A stretch of DNA of 64,000 nucleotides from Cladocopium goreaui (GCA_947184155.2 CAMXCT020002700.1:25626-89625), one strand, 5' to 3'. Shown: positions 22,392-33,586, numbered from the stretch's first letter. A program made the numbers and translations. Notes: generated by a model from the sequence alone, not told the origin.

Positions 22392-22537
22392 ACAAATAGC
22401 GAGCCCATCCCAGTCGCCTGCAGGCAAGCGCACTCTTCCACCGACAAGCGACCGTCGTGGTTCCTTGGTACGTTCGGACTCACGGCTGATCGACAGGACA
22501 CCAGCGGCTGGAGATACAAGCGGCTCGAGGTGGAAGT
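22392..22537 (-). CDS. Candidate exon, unknown protein
   Basis: Acceptor gtgcaatag (AG 22539-22538), then FHLEPLVSPAAGVLSISRES and RTKEPRRSLVGGRVRLPAGD. It ends near GTGGTG or GTGTGA. Arginine-rich and proline-rich, with no recognised domain. Confidence 0.6.
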
Positions 22538-22645
22538 CTATTGCACTAACAAAAAGTGCAATAAACGCTTCATGACATCATGATGCATCTCTTCATATTT
22601 CTTCTCTTTTTCATATAGTCATGAGCGAGGTGCAGTGCTAATTAC

Positions 22646-22852
22646 CCCAAACATCCGCACACCTCCTCCTTTTTGCTCATCTTTCGGGATAAGCTTCACA
22701 TCAAGGATGCGCAAGAGCCGTCGAGCGCGATCTTGCAGCACTTCCATGGCCGAGTTTAGTGGAGTTCCAAGCAGTTCTCTGGCTGTGGCTGTGTCTGAAA
22801 ATGATTTTGTACCATCCGAAGTCGGCCGTTTCAATGGGGCAAAGGACGATAA
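22646..22852 (-). CDS. Candidate exon, unknown protein
   Basis: About 207 nt that end at a consensus-like donor GTAATT (22645). The frame includes RELLGTPLNSAMEVLQDRAR, then RLLRILDVKLIPKDEQKGGG. The helix around MEVLQDRARRLLRI is likely genuine. The acceptor is weak, and an initiator ATG at MEVLQD is an alternative start. Confidence 0.6.
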
Positions 22853-23035
22853 CTCATCAGAATTGGGGATGCCCAAGTTTCAGACAAACTCTTGTTGGTG
22901 TTTAGGTGCCGATGATGATTGTCGCAACTTGCCCGGATGCACATGAAGAGATGCAGCGCACATGTTCCAATTTAGCAGTGCTTGTTGTAGTTCTTGCTAA
23001 ACATTGTCTCAAGTGGGCTCCGTTGGCGACGCTAC

Positions 23036-23080
23036 TTCAACATTCCGCACAGCATGGCCGATCTCATCAAACATCCAGTT
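23036..23080 (-). CDS. Candidate 45-nt exon
   Basis: Reads NWMFDEIGHAVRNVE, phase 0 to 0, between ccataag and GTAGCG. The surrounding island 22.9-23.2 kb is open on several frames, so boundaries are tentative. Confidence 0.45.
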
Positions 23081-23476
23081 CTTATGGTTTTTTGAGGAAA
23101 ACAGCTACCCCAAAGGTCGGCCAGTGGCATCCAGTGGCGGCTCCCAGTTGGTCGTCCAACAATGTCATCCGACAGAGGCGAATCCAGTGGCGACTTGCGG
23201 TGTCGGTGTAGGATGGTTCTTTAAGGGAGACATGATATCCGTTGATATCCGACAATGGCATACTGCTAAAATCTGCTAAACATGACCAATCATCTGTGAC
23301 TTTAGGCCCATTGAGGCCCCATCAGAAACCGTAGCTGCTTAGCTGTAGCTAATTCATGGTCCCATTCTTTGTCGTTCTGATGTAATCTACCTCTGACAAT
23401 AATGGCACTGGGCAATTCACTTTACATCCGGTCATCAAACATGGCAATTTGTCACATCTTCCATTTCTCTATAGAT

Positions 23477-23592
23477 ACTGGTTGGTGGTATACCCACCCC
23501 TCTGAAAAATATGATTTCGTCACTTGGGATGATGACATTCCCAATATATGGAAAGTCATAATCCATTCATGTTCCAGTCACCACCAACCAGT
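23477..23592. mobile_element. MITE family 2 copy
   Basis: Full-length copy with ends TACTGGTTGGTGG and CACCACCAACCAGTTT, flanked on the right by a TTAACCACTA-type repeat to 23750. Confidence 0.92.
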
Positions 23593-23788
23593 TTTTTTCA
23601 CCATCATATACCATCATATTCCCATTGTTGTTGGTTTATACCCATTTTTTAACCACTATGAACCATCACTATTAACCTCCATGGTATAGTTAACCACAAT
23701 TAACCACTATTTTTAACCACTATTAACCACTATTAACCATCACTATTCACCAGATAAAAAATAGTTGATGTTCCATGGATTTTCCCAC

Positions 23789-23844
23789 CTCCACAGGCCG
23801 AGACTCGCTCCCCTGGGTCCCCTTCTTCTCCGGGCTTGGCAGAC
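23789..23844 (-). CDS. Candidate 56-nt exon
   Basis: Acceptor ggtttcccag and donor GTGGGA bound a frame reading LPSPEKKGTQGSESRPVE. Other frames are also open. Low-complexity charged segment of unknown function. Confidence 0.5.
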
Positions 23845-23892
23845 CTGGGAAACCACCATTGAAGTAATGGGAACATGACAAAAAAACATGAT

Positions 23893-24020
23893 GCGAATAT
23901 ATATATATATAGCAGTATACATATACAATTATATATACATACATATATATTTACATATATATATACATATACATATATATATATATATGTATAATTCTAT
24001 ATACATATTCTATAGTATAA
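23893..24020. repeat. TA microsatellite
   Basis: TATATACATA-type dinucleotide-rich tract. Confidence 0.9.
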
Positions 24021-24356
24021 CATTGTATATGCATGATCTCACCTTGAATGGGAGTGACATGCTTTTTTTTAAGTTTATAGCCACCATCGAGCTATATAAA
24101 CCATTAAAATCAGTTTGAACCTGGCACACAGAGGGTCAAACCCATTCAACCAGTCAGGAAAACCCCATCCAACTATCCACCAATATAGGTGGGCCCCCTA
24201 GTTATTAAATTGCTTCATAATAAGTTGGTGTATAATCCCCATTAACTTTAATATCATGATGATTTATGATATATACACCAGAAACCCTAGCTATGTTTGC
24301 TATGAATCAGCTTAGCTAAGGACCTAAGGCCCCCATCTTCCAGGGATGAATTCAAC

Positions 24357-24420
24357 CTTGCTCGATTGCCACTACACTTCAGCCATGCAACAGCTCTTGC
24401 GGGACTTTCTACGCTCGGGA
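24357..24420 (-). CDS. Candidate 64-nt exon
   Basis: Between acceptor cttcgcag and donor GTTGAA the minus frame reads PSVESPARAVAWLKCSGNRA. The plus strand has a competing frame (MQQLLRDFLRSGLRRPTNRR). Strand not proven. Confidence 0.4.
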
Positions 24421-24884
24421 CTGCGAAGACCTACCAACAGAAGGGCCCTAACTGTTGGGGATTGGCTATAAATGGGCTATAAATGGGCTCAAGATGTGAA
24501 GACATTGGCTTAGCATTTGGAGAGTCCAAAGGCTGTTTTGCTGTTGTGGGTAAGTCGCACAAACCTAATGGCTCCTACTGAGAGTCATTGAGATCTACCG
24601 AAAAAAATCACTTGTTCTGAAGAAAGTTGGGGATTGTTGTCCTACTCGGACGCCTGTGAGAATTCTCCAAAGTTTTTTTCGCTTGAAAGATGCATGTGAG
24701 TGAACTACACCACCTTAGCTAACATAAATCAACATATGGTGATATAATCATAACATATTAGCTATATATCCTATAATATATTAGCTATATATCCTATATA
24801 TGATGGTTAGTCACCATAAATTCCCAATTGTCTTGTTCAAATCATGTTAAATCCAATTTGTTGCTAGTCGGCTCCCTGTGAGAC

Positions 24885-24967
24885 CGACGAAGCACGGTGC
24901 CCACTTCCCAGTTGTCTCCACCTCCTTGCAATGAAACCTGAACGGCGGGATGTGGCTGGACTTGTTG
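24885..24967 (-). CDS. Candidate exon, unknown protein
   Basis: Acceptor ttgttcacag, then QVQPHPAVQVSLQGGGDNWE and VGTVLRR, to donor GTCTCA at 24884. If unspliced, the frame continues to a TGA at 24842. Phase with neighbours is unresolved. Confidence 0.5.
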
Positions 24968-25298
24968 CTGTGAACAATGGGGTTTATATATATATATAAT
25001 TGTTAGTAATCGATAACATCATGTTTTCTTCAATATGACCCTATTCAATGTGGATCATATATTGGTTATCATTATGTTATATAATTAATGCGGATCACAT
25101 ATTGGTTTTGATGGGACTCAATGGGATATTGATAACATAATGTGGCATATGACTAATGTTAGTAAAACAATAGAATACACCATCCAAAAAAAAACAAAAA
25201 ACACCATATGCTGGGTGGTATAAGCTCCATCAACATATGGCTGGTTTATGACATTGCTTTACTAACATGAGTACAGCACTCACCACACCACCCTTAAC

Positions 25299-25391
25299 CT
25301 CCGACCATCGCCCGGGTGAACCTCTTCACCCAGTAGCTTTCGTCGTGCGGCCCCGCGAAGTGCGGGACGCAAATGGCCTGAAGGGTTTCAG
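25299..25391 (-). CDS. Candidate exon, unknown protein
   Basis: A strong acceptor (gagatttcag) and donor GTTAAG bound ETLQAICVPHFAGPHDESYW and then VKRFTRAMVG. A plus-strand frame also exists, but the minus splice sites are better. Function unknown. Confidence 0.6.
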
Positions 25392-25627
25392 CTGAAATCT
25401 CAGGGAAGCATCTCGAAAGGCAGTGTGAATCTATGTCCGCCTCTGTGCAAAGTGTCGTGCATGTGAGCCGTCAAAAAGGAAGCCAATGTATGTGATAAGT
25501 TCAAGGCTAATTGAGCACAGTGATTGCTATAAACATGATTTATCATATAGTAATATGATATATCATGATATGTGATATCTCAAATTCAAGGACCATTTTA
25601 TGTGGATCTATAATGATCTATATGGAT

Positions 25628-25691
25628 CTATGGTGTTTTTCCTCCAAAGTGAATCAGCAGCTCCCAGCCTGGCTTGGTCGGGGTCTGCAAC
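25628..25691 (-). CDS. Terminal exon with TAG stop
   Basis: Acceptor cctgcccag; the first base completes the codon left by the previous exon. The frame reads LQTPTKPGWELLIHFGGKTP and stops at 25628-25630. There is no donor before the stop. Confidence 0.6.
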
Positions 25692-26253
25692 CTGGGCAGG
25701 CACCCCCCACCATTAGTCGCTGGCCAACTGGGTTCATCCAATTTGGATATGAAAATGATCAACCCCAAAGATGGTTTTTATATTTTTTGACCTGTTTAAC
25801 ATTAAACAAATACCCTATGGTTAATTATTTAACATAGCCATGGTATTGATGACCCATAGGGATAGATGGTTTACCTATTAATAGCATGGTGATGGTGACA
25901 TGAAATGACCAACCGCAATCTGGGTCTATTGCTGGCGAGGTGCTCAGTGTCTTTTCCCATGACCTCATGTGGGCCTGCCTGGGCGCAACGCGCGCAACGC
26001 TCGCCGCGGTGGCTTAGATCGCCAGCTGAGTCGGTTGATAGGGGTTAACATGGGGGTTAACATTGGGGTTAACAAAGGGGTTATAGTAGATATATTATTA
26101 TAACTATATAGCTAGTGAGATTGTTCAACCAACTTATGACCCAGGGGGGCATCACATTGTAAACCTTTTGTTCTGCAACCCAGCATTTCATTGGTTTGAA
26201 TCGCTTGAATGAAGGCATATGATATATAATATACTATATCATAGCACATACAT

Positions 26254-26321
<68 letters not shown>

Positions 26322-26358
26322 CTGATGATGATGATCTGATGATGATCTGATGATGATC

Positions 26359-26389
<31 letters not shown>

Positions 26390-28181
26390 GGTGGTGATGG
26401 TGATGATGATGATGATGATGAACATTGTTCCACCATGTTGCACCTAGTAACTTGTTGCCGCCGACAAGATTCCAACATGTTTAGAATGGAAATCAACAAG
26501 CTGGGTTCAGGAAGATGAATTTCATCTTTGGATGCTGCCAACTTCGGGTTTCCATAGATTTCAGGATTTCATGACCCAATGTTAGGCTAACTGTTAGGCT
26601 CCCGAAGATGAGGAGAAAGTGATACCCAGGCCTCACAAGACACGAGCATCTCGGAGCTTTCGAGCTCCTTTGAACGGTCAGAAAATTTTTGGAAGATCCC
26701 ATAGCCGAGCTGAACATCTGCCGAGCGGCATTGATTGGAAACCAATCAAGGCATGGTTTGGAAACCGATGTCCATTTGGTTTATGCAATTTGGTTTCCAA
26801 TAAATGTTCCACATGTATCTTGACAAAGCATAATTCCATATAATTCCATGGTTTGTGCAAATCTTGTCCCACAATAAAACGTTCCATTTGTCATCCCACA
26901 GTGTTTCCCATCGACAAACCCACAACATGGGTTTCTCCAGGAATGAGAATTACATGGAATCACATGGATATATTCCAATTTATGGCCAATTTCAGGGGAC
27001 GAATGATATTTTGGGGTTACAGCACCCCAAAAAAGATGCCAAAAAAAGTGTCTCCAGGAAGTTATAGATTCATGAATTTTCATGATATAAAAATCCAGGT
27101 TTCATTCACACTTTTCGGCATCTGTTTGGGGATTACTAAGCGGATTACTGATGCCAAACACAGCGGTGGTCTGTTCCGGATCTCCTGTTCGCGATCTCGC
27201 CACCTCCGCAGAAGCCGTTGCAGCCGGAGCACCGCCCCACGTAGGCGCAGGAAACGCTTCCGCGCCTCTGGGATTTCGGTGCGCGGAATGGGTGATGTTT
27301 GAAGCACTGGAATGGACTATCTCAAAATGAAGCAACCTGTGATTGAGTTGATTTAAGGAGCCTTTTACGGGAAACACCCTATATGTTATGGTAAAAACCA
27401 TGGTTTCCTCCTAAATGATCCCTTAAAGCAATCCATTGAAAGTATGAACATCTACTTCTTGGTTTTTAAGGAGTAAACTAACTACAAGGTCTAAATAATG
27501 CATCTGCACAGGATCTTGGTGATACTGCCTATGTCAAATGTGTTTCACGTTCGAAATACCTCGCAGAGACTGGATGGGACAAAATCAAAGTCAGTCAAAT
27601 CATCTTAAGTTCTACATGAAACAGACGAACCCTTTGCAACATGGAGGTGCAGGTTCTGGGCCGCCTACATTGTTACATGGGTGGTTTTTAACTACTGCCT
27701 AGGCCTACATGGGTGGTTTTTAACTACTAAATGTATGATATATGGATATACATATAATCATATATATATATGTATGAACATATATGCATACACATAGCCA
27801 AATGGGATTCTGTGAGCCAAAAAACATCTATCTGACTACCAATAATAATAAAAAAGTTTTTTTTTTTTTTTAGGAGGATATTAATGGATATATCATTCGA
27901 TATCTATGTATAAATACATACAGTATTGTTTTAATATGTTTTAATAGATCCTATAATGAAACCATATATATATATACACATATATATACACATATATATA
28001 CACATATATATAATTATATAAATATATTAATATAATATATGGAATATGAATGTTACTAAGGCAGCCTCTATTTCAACCGTAGCCGCCGAAAAAAAGCCGC
28101 CTGGTGGCCCAGGTGCCAGGCACGTAGATGTGCCACCAGCAGCTCTGCGGCCGCGAAGCGCTTGCGGTGGAGCCGACGCAC
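25628..28181 (-). CDS. Multi-exon gene, 3' part, IQ-like protein
   Basis: Six exons on the minus strand join without phase conflict and end at a TAG: 28181-28078, 27267-27204, 26709-26626, 26541-26452, 25978-25914 and 25691-25628. The first exon encodes a basic amphipathic helix (VRRLHRKRFAAAELLVAHLR, then AWHLGHQ) of the kind seen in calmodulin-binding IQ necks. The second is Ala/Pro-rich. The next two contain YGIFQKFSDRSKELESSEML and SLLISILNMLESCRRQQ. The last reads LQTPTKPGWELLIHFGGKTP and then the stop. Upstream exons probably include the one at 28453-28548. No catalytic motif is visible, and the family is not recognised. Confidence 0.65.
25811..25900. mobile_element. MITE family 1, right end lost
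   Basis: Left TIR reads TACCCTATGGTTAATTATTT. The right end is decayed. It sits 14 bp from the 25914-25978 exon's donor. Confidence 0.75.
25914..25978 (-). CDS. Exon of the IQ-like gene
   Basis: Acceptor gcgcccag and donor GTTGGT. Reads AGPHEVMGKDTEHLASNRPR; phase 0 in, two bases out, matching both neighbours. Confidence 0.6.
26252..26430. repeat. (GAT)n trinucleotide repeat
   Basis: Almost pure GATGATGAT run with CTGATGATGATC interruptions, located 22 bp from the next exon. His/Ser/Ile poly-residue frames here are artefacts. Confidence 0.95.
26452..26541 (-). CDS. Exon of the IQ-like gene
   Basis: 90 nt, phase 0 to 0, donor GTTACT. Reads LAASKDEIHLPEPSLLISIL and then NMLESCRRQQ. Confidence 0.7.
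26626..26709 (-). CDS. Exon of the IQ-like gene
   Basis: 84 nt, phase 0 to 0, acceptor cagatgttcag, donor GTATCA. Reads LGYGIFQKFSDRSKELESSE and then MLVSCEAW. Clear coding composition. Confidence 0.72.
27204..27267 (-). CDS. Exon of the IQ-like gene, frame debatable
   Basis: With donor GTGGCG at 27203 the frame that fits both neighbours reads GAEAFPAPTWGGAPAATASA. An alternative frame, running to GTAATC at 27148, reads RKRFLRLRGAVLRLQRLLRR. It looks more like an IQ helix but does not match the upstream phase. Confidence 0.5.
27655..27735. repeat. Short tandem duplication
   Basis: CCTACATGGGTGGTTTTTAA appears twice in 60 bp. Confidence 0.75.
28078..28181 (-). CDS. Exon with IQ-like basic helix
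   Basis: Acceptor caaccccag, donor GTTGAA. 104 nt reading VRRLHRKRFAAAELLVAHLR and then AWHLGHQAAFFRRLR. The spacing of aromatic and basic residues suggests calmodulin or light-chain binding. A further IQ-like piece (FQAHWKGIMAAAS) lies just upstream, near 28290-28330. Confidence 0.65.
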
Positions 28182-28452
28182 CTGGGGTTGGATGAATTGG
28201 ATGGTGCAAAAAAGCACCAAGCCATAATGTGATGTGGTGCTGGGATTTTTTTTAGGTGCGAGAGTTTTTCAGCATCACGGCCTCACAGAGCTACTGAGGC
28301 TGCGGCCATGATCCCTTTCCAATGGGCCTGGAATGGGAAGTGGCCACAATCCAGGCCCTGGATGATAGAGGCAAATCGAACTATGAATATAATCCACCAC
28401 AAATCCTATCATTGATTGTAGATTGTATTTGTAGAACAACTCTTAAACTTAC

Positions 28453-28548
28453 CTATCTAAGAGATTGTCTAGCTCTACTTGCAGAGAGCATTCAATCTTA
28501 ATGACAGGATCCAACTCCTCCCAAGCGTTCTTGGTGTCTGTTGATACA
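28453..28548 (-). CDS. Candidate exon with consensus donor
   Basis: Acceptor ctctatatccag and a perfect GTAAGT donor at 28452. The only open frame reads STDTKNAWEELDPVIKIECS and then LQVELDNLLD. It is probably part of the gene that continues to 25.6 kb, but one joining exon is missing. Confidence 0.68.
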
Positions 28549-28619
28549 CTGGATATAGAGTGGCTGAATCATCCCATACTTGGTGATCACAGTTGCTTGA
28601 AAGGGAGACCCTCCAGAAA

Positions 28620-29880
28620 ACCCTTTTATGGACAGAAAATGACGAAATAGGGGCCCCATTTTGCCACGTTATATTGATCATCTATTCTATAGACCTTGAA
28701 TACGTTCCTTTGTATGTGTATACACACTACAAATACACACATACATGCACTACAAATATATATATATATATATTTTTATATACATGCACTACAAACCAGT
28801 TAATCATAACTATAAGATTTATGATGTCATTTTTTCCGAGAGATTCTTCTTCTTAGTGTCTTAGTGTCTTTCTTTTTCTTAATTCCTGAAAAACCGATCT
28901 GGAGATTCCGAGAGATTCCAGGTGAGACACATATCCCAGGGGATCCCTAGGATTCATCAGAGATCCCCAAAAATCCCCACGATTTTCAGGGATCCTCTAG
29001 GGATTCGAAGGAGAAAAAAACTCAGAACCAATACTAAATGTAGTACATAGCTTCTCGAGGCCCCCCCCCCAAAAAAGTTTTTTTTTTTGTCTCTACTCTA
29101 CTCTACGCCTTTCTAAGCCATTCGAAGCTATCCAGATATATACGAAGCCGTGCGGAGCTATCCAAAACATTCTGAAGCCATCTGGACCCATCTGGAGCCA
29201 TCCATGGCCATCCAGTCAGATTTCAGAGCTTCCTCAGCACTATATTCATTGAAGTTCTTCCGAGACTCAATACTCTTCAACAAAAAGCCTCAGCAAGAAA
29301 AATATACATCTTACAGACATAAGGAAGTTGCTTAAAACATAAATAACATCTACTAACAAAAAATCGTTTGTCTAGAATCTGAACTCAACCGATATCTTGC
29401 CAAGTATCATTGGCCTCATCAACGTGAGATCTTGAGATCCGTAGAGATCCCTAGAGGTCCCCAGAAAGAAACAAAAGAATACTAAAAGTAACCGTTCCAT
29501 ATCTCTATATATATATATCACTTTACATAATCAAAATCTATATGGAGGACTTGGATCATAACTCTATCCCAACTATACTGTTCTATATGCACTTTACAGA
29601 ATCAAAACCTGTATGGAGGATTGGGGTCATAACTCCGCATCTACTTACTATCTTGTTCTATATGCAATAAATTTATAGAATCAAATGCAATAAGAACTAA
29701 ATAGCAGCAAATACTTGAAGAGTACTGTAACCGAAACAAAACCAATAAAATGAACTACAAAAGAAACACAAAAACAGAAGACTATTATATAACATAAACA
29801 ACATAAACTATCAAAAAATGCCTATTTTACGTGGAAAATTGGGGCCCCTATTCCGTCATGCTCTCTTTATGGAACCCAAC
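28620..29880. mobile_element. Possible transposon with inverted ends
   Basis: A segment with GGGGCCCCATTTTGCCACGT at about 28651 recurs inverted (ACGTGGAAAATTGGGGCCCC) at about 29831. Together they bracket 1.1 kb of AT-rich sequence without a transposase. Confidence 0.4.
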
Positions 29881-30189
29881 AAAAATGTCTGGACACCGTT
29901 TACTCTATTTAATACGAAACTGTTTTGTACTGTTCTTTTGTTGGGCTCGACGCTAGTTTATGCTATTGTTGATGTTATCTTAAATCAACAATTCGCATAT
30001 CAGCTCATCCCGGCTGCTTGTAGATATAATATAATATATATATATATTTATTGTAGTATATCAGTATATCCCATTATGAAAATCATTGAAATTCTCATTA
30101 GAATCATATCCCCATTTATAGATACTCATGGACCATTTTCCCATAATATATCCCATGTTTATCCATTTTTCAACCCTGTATTGCATTGA
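29818..30189 (+). other. 123-codon open frame, doubtful
   Basis: Begins MPILRGKLGPLFRHALFMEP and contains a hydrophobic stretch (LFCTVLLLGSTLVYAIVDVI). It starts inside the inverted copy described at 28620-29880 and crosses a TA repeat. It could be a remnant element gene or chance. Confidence 0.25.
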
Positions 30190-30233
30190 TGTCCTAATCT
30201 CTCAAAAACACACCAGGGTAAACTACCCTCTGG

Positions 30234-30333
30234 TAATTTAACATAGCTATTGAAAATGGCCATTTATAGTGAGTTTTCCCATTAAAAATGGTGATTTTCC
30301 ATAGTTTTTTGTTATATAAATTACCAGAGGGTA
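30234..30333. mobile_element. MITE family 1 copy
   Basis: Intact TA-bounded ends, 88 bp from the 30421-30469 exon. Confidence 0.92.
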
Positions 30334-30420
30334 ACAGTTCGATGTGGAAAAACCATGCTTTCCCTAGGGAAATGATCTCCAAATGGTGGCTTTTCCTTTG
30401 TTGGGACAGGCTGTCACCAC

Positions 30421-30469
30421 CTGCAGCAGCGTCGCAGCCGCACGGTCGTCCAGCAACCGTAGCTTTCCC
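30421..30469 (-). CDS. Candidate 49-nt exon
   Basis: Acceptor ctgtttccag and donor GTGGTG. Frame reads GKLRLLDDRAAATLLQ. Other frames are open too. Unknown function. Confidence 0.5.
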
Positions 30470-30914
30470 CTGGAAACAGCCAGATTTCACGGTGAAATCA
30501 ACATATTCAAAACAGCCAGGAAAGGACCTGTCCATCAGGAAAGGACATGTCATGACATGTCCATCATTTTCCTCAAAATCAGCAATTCCACTGGAAATCA
30601 CTAAACCATACTGGACCATACTAGTTTGTGGTTAAGTTTCAAATGGAAAGAACACACTGGACCACAGCCACTGCCAGTGCCCGTAAAGGGCATTCCAGCC
30701 TCGTGGGCGAAATCCATGGAGATGGTGCATTCCAACCTGGAATCTTCGTGCCAAAGAAGCCAAAGAAGCCAAGTTGGAAGGCAAGTATGGGAACTTCTAT
30801 ATTTAATCAATTCAGTCCTGTTTCAAGATGTTTGAAGTGCCATTTCCATGACACAAATGGAATAATTACTTTACTTCGTGTGATCCCCACCATGACATTT
30901 ATACATTTTCTTAC

Positions 30915-31435
30915 TGGCAAATCTTCTGGCATTCTATCTGACATATCTTCTGACATTCTATTTGACAAATCTTCTGGCATATATTCTGGCATATGATCTG
31001 GCATATCTTCTGGCATATCTTCTGGCATTCTATCTGGCAAATCTTCTGGCATTCTATCTGGCATATCTTCTGGCACTCTATCTGACATATCTTCTGGCAT
31101 TCTATCTGGCATATCTTCTGGCATATATTCTGACATATCTTCTGGCATTCTATCTGACATATCTTCTGGCATATATTCTGACATATCTTCTGGCATATCT
31201 TCTGGCATATCTTCTGGCATATCTTCTGACATATCTATCTGGCATATCTTCTGACATATCTATCTGGCATATCTTCTGGCATATTTTCTGGCATTCTATC
31301 TGGCAAATCTTCTGGCATTCTATCTGGCATATCTTCTGGCATATTATCTGGCATTCTATCTGGCATATCTTCTGGCGTATCTTCTGGCATATCTTCTGAC
31401 ATTCTTTCTGACATTCTTTCTAACTTTCTTCTGCA
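30915..31435. repeat. 12-bp minisatellite (TCTGGCATATCT)
   Basis: About 43 units of TCTGGCATATCT / TCTGGCATTCTA alternate. The length is a multiple of 12, so frames on both strands stay open (MPEDMSDRMPED on minus, LAYLLAYILA on plus). Confidence 0.95.
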
Positions 31436-31454
31436 CATTCTTTGTCCCATATCT

Positions 31455-31735
31455 TCCTACATGAGGTCCGGCAGGGAACACTTGGCGTGAATACTCGCGG
31501 TTGAGGTCCGGCAGGGAACACTGGGCGTGGATGGTCGTGGTTGAGGTCCGGCAGGGAACACTGGGCGAGGATGGTCGTGGTTGAGGTCCGGCAGGGAACA
31601 CTGAGCGTGGATGGTCGTGGTTGAGGTCCGGCAGGGAACACTGGGCGAGGATGGTCGTGGTTGAGGTCCGGCAGGGAACACTGGGCGTGGATGGTCGTGG
31701 TTGAGGTCCGGCAGAGAACACTGTGGATCGCGGGT
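31455..31735. repeat. 40-bp GC-rich tandem repeat, about six copies
   Basis: Unit contains GAGGTCCGGCAGGGAACACT then GGGCGTGGATGGTCGTGGTT. Copies are nearly identical, which implies recent expansion. Confidence 0.95.
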
Positions 31736-31739
31736 CGCA

Positions 31740-31875
31740 GTTGAGCAAGGACGACGAGGACGACGAGGACGACGAGGACGCGAGGAGGACGAGGAGGAGG
31801 AGAGGAGGACGAGGCAGGAGGAGGCGGAGGAGGAGGAGGAGAAGGAGGAGGAGAAGGAGGAGGAGGAGGAGGCAA
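31740..31875. repeat. Polypurine GAGGAC/GAGGAG tract
   Basis: Over 130 bases almost free of T on the plus strand. Glu/Arg-rich or Ser/Pro/Leu-rich frames are by-products. Confidence 0.92.
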
Positions 31876-32041
31876 CTGACATAAAATCTAACAACCCTCA
31901 CCTGGCAGGTGGGGAAAAATGGAATGATGCTCCTGAAGTCGTGCAAGAATCAGGGTATACCTCCAATTGATGGCCGGATACCATCAAAAATCATCAAAAA
32001 TCATCAAAAATCATCAAAATTCAAAGTTTCCCAACATCTTC

Positions 32042-32158
32042 AGATCATTTCAGATGCAAATCTCGCAGATCATCTGAGTTCTCCAGCTGAAACGAAGGGT
32101 GGGAGATGCACCTCAGCACAATGTCAAGACGGTCCATGTTCAGGATACGATGCGCATC
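32042..32158 (-). CDS. Candidate exon, unknown protein
   Basis: After acceptor ctacccaccag the minus frame reads DAHRILNMDRLDIVLRCISH and then PSFQLENSDDLRD, reaching a TGA at about 32042. A donor GTGCAT after VLR gives a shorter 47-nt exon. Helical, leucine-rich. Confidence 0.5.
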
Positions 32159-32794
32159 CTGGTGGGTAGGTGGTTGGAAAGCATACAGAAGTGATTTTAT
32201 CCCATTTATGACTAGGTGATACTAGGTGATACTAGGTGTATCAACTTGGATGCACATCCAAGTACAGGACTTTGTCGAACAGGTTGAACAGTGTTACTTC
32301 TTGTCATTATCTGCCTTACCACAACCATCTTGCTATGTTGGAACCAAGTGCAACAAAGTCGTGACATGGTTTTAGCATTCAGAGTCTATATGTGCCACCC
32401 TAATGCAGAACGTGACTTCAATCTCCCAAACAATCTCCAAGTTGGCTAAGCCAAAGGTGTGGAAACCAAGAAGACTAAGTAAAATCACTCAGGCAGCGCC
32501 AGGTTTCAAGTTCAAATCCAGCCTTCATTAGTCTTTGGACATACGTATAATTGTAAGCCAGCAAAACCACACGAAGTGCCAATGCAGCACTAGAAAGAAT
32601 GATACTTTTCCATCAGCTGAAGCTTGCTCGGCCTCTGGTTCCTCCACAGATTCAGAAAAAAGTGTGCAATTTGAAACATCTCAACTTGGACTTGCTCAAG
32701 GGGCCGAACACCAATAAGCAATATTCCCATATATCACACATTCCCTGTAGATTCCCCAAATCATGGATTTCCTATCAGAAAAATAAAGAATCAC

Positions 32795-32891
32795 CTGAAA
32801 CAAAGCCAAGCCCAGGAAGCCCCCAGATCCAGCAAGGTTTCCACCGGAGGCCCCCGGCTGATGGAACTACTCCTGCTGCGCGTGGCTTGAA
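32795..32891 (-). CDS. Candidate exon with consensus donor
   Basis: Acceptor atcctgacccag; donor TTTCAG|GTGATT at 32794. Reads QATRSRSSSISRGPPVETLL and then DLGASWAWLCF. Serine/arginine-rich start. Unknown. Confidence 0.6.
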
Positions 32892-33209
32892 CTGGGTCAG
32901 GATTGGTTCACGGTCCAAGGCTTTTCTATCCATGGGAAGTAAGACATAACTACTATGGAAATTAGTCGTGGCAGACAGATGGGAATGGTTTATGAAAAAG
33001 AAGATCCTGAACATATATAAAATATGTGTTTTTTCCAGGCAATAGATGAGGGTATTACATACCTAGTATACTTTGGCAAGCATGTCTGGTCTGTGGCACC
33101 TGAGCCTTTTCCCTTGGCCAAAACACTCACACACCAAATGGAAGTGTTGATGTAGTGCATGCTGAAATATCCTGAATTATGCTTGAACAAATTGCCGGAG
33201 GAATCTTAC

Positions 33210-33268
33210 TGCATAGAGATATAGAATTCCCAATACGGAAACTCAGAAATTCGACGAAGCAAATCCAT
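33210..33268 (-). CDS. Candidate exon with consensus donor
   Basis: Acceptor cactatcacgcag and GTAAGA donor at 33209. Reads MDLLRRISEFPYWEFYISM in phase 0, continuous with the 33520-33586 exon. Confidence 0.7.
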
Positions 33269-33519
33269 CTGCGTGATAGTGTGATCGGGAAACCAAGCCA
33301 AAGTTCAGCAAGTGGTGATCTGGTTTCTTTTTGTTCCTTTCTGGGCCAGGCATCATTACTTCCAGGATCATCCCACTTAGTAACTGGTATTTAATAGACT
33401 AGACTATATTTATAACTTATAACCCAGTTATATATGGGATAACTCCACTTAGCAGACTTACTAGGGTAATTACTGTAAGCAATTACTGATGATCCAAGTG
33501 AGAATTACGTCAAAGAAAC

Positions 33520-33586
33520 CAGTTTGAGGATTCTTTCAGCCGTGTCCTCGCCTGGAAAAGCTTTCACCCACCGAGCTGCACTGGCT
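33520..33586 (-). CDS. Candidate exon, unknown protein
   Basis: Reads ASAARWVKAFPGEDTAERIL and then KL, ending at GTTTCT in phase 0, and joins the 33210-33268 exon directly. A MITE begins 61 bp upstream. Confidence 0.68.

Noticed and set aside
24440-24500. Dinoflagellate spliced-leader relic (a GGCTCAAG match)
   Set aside because: Only the last eight bases match and the upstream GTAGCCATTTT part is absent; no other SL relic was found.
26234-26541. His/Ser-rich ORFs
   Set aside because: They cross the GAT repeat; only the part at 26452-26541 is a supported exon.
31356-31946. 196-codon Leu/Pro/Arg ORF across minisatellite and polypurine tract
   Set aside because: The frame is held open by 40-bp repeats and the polypyrimidine complement; three overlapping frames are equally open.
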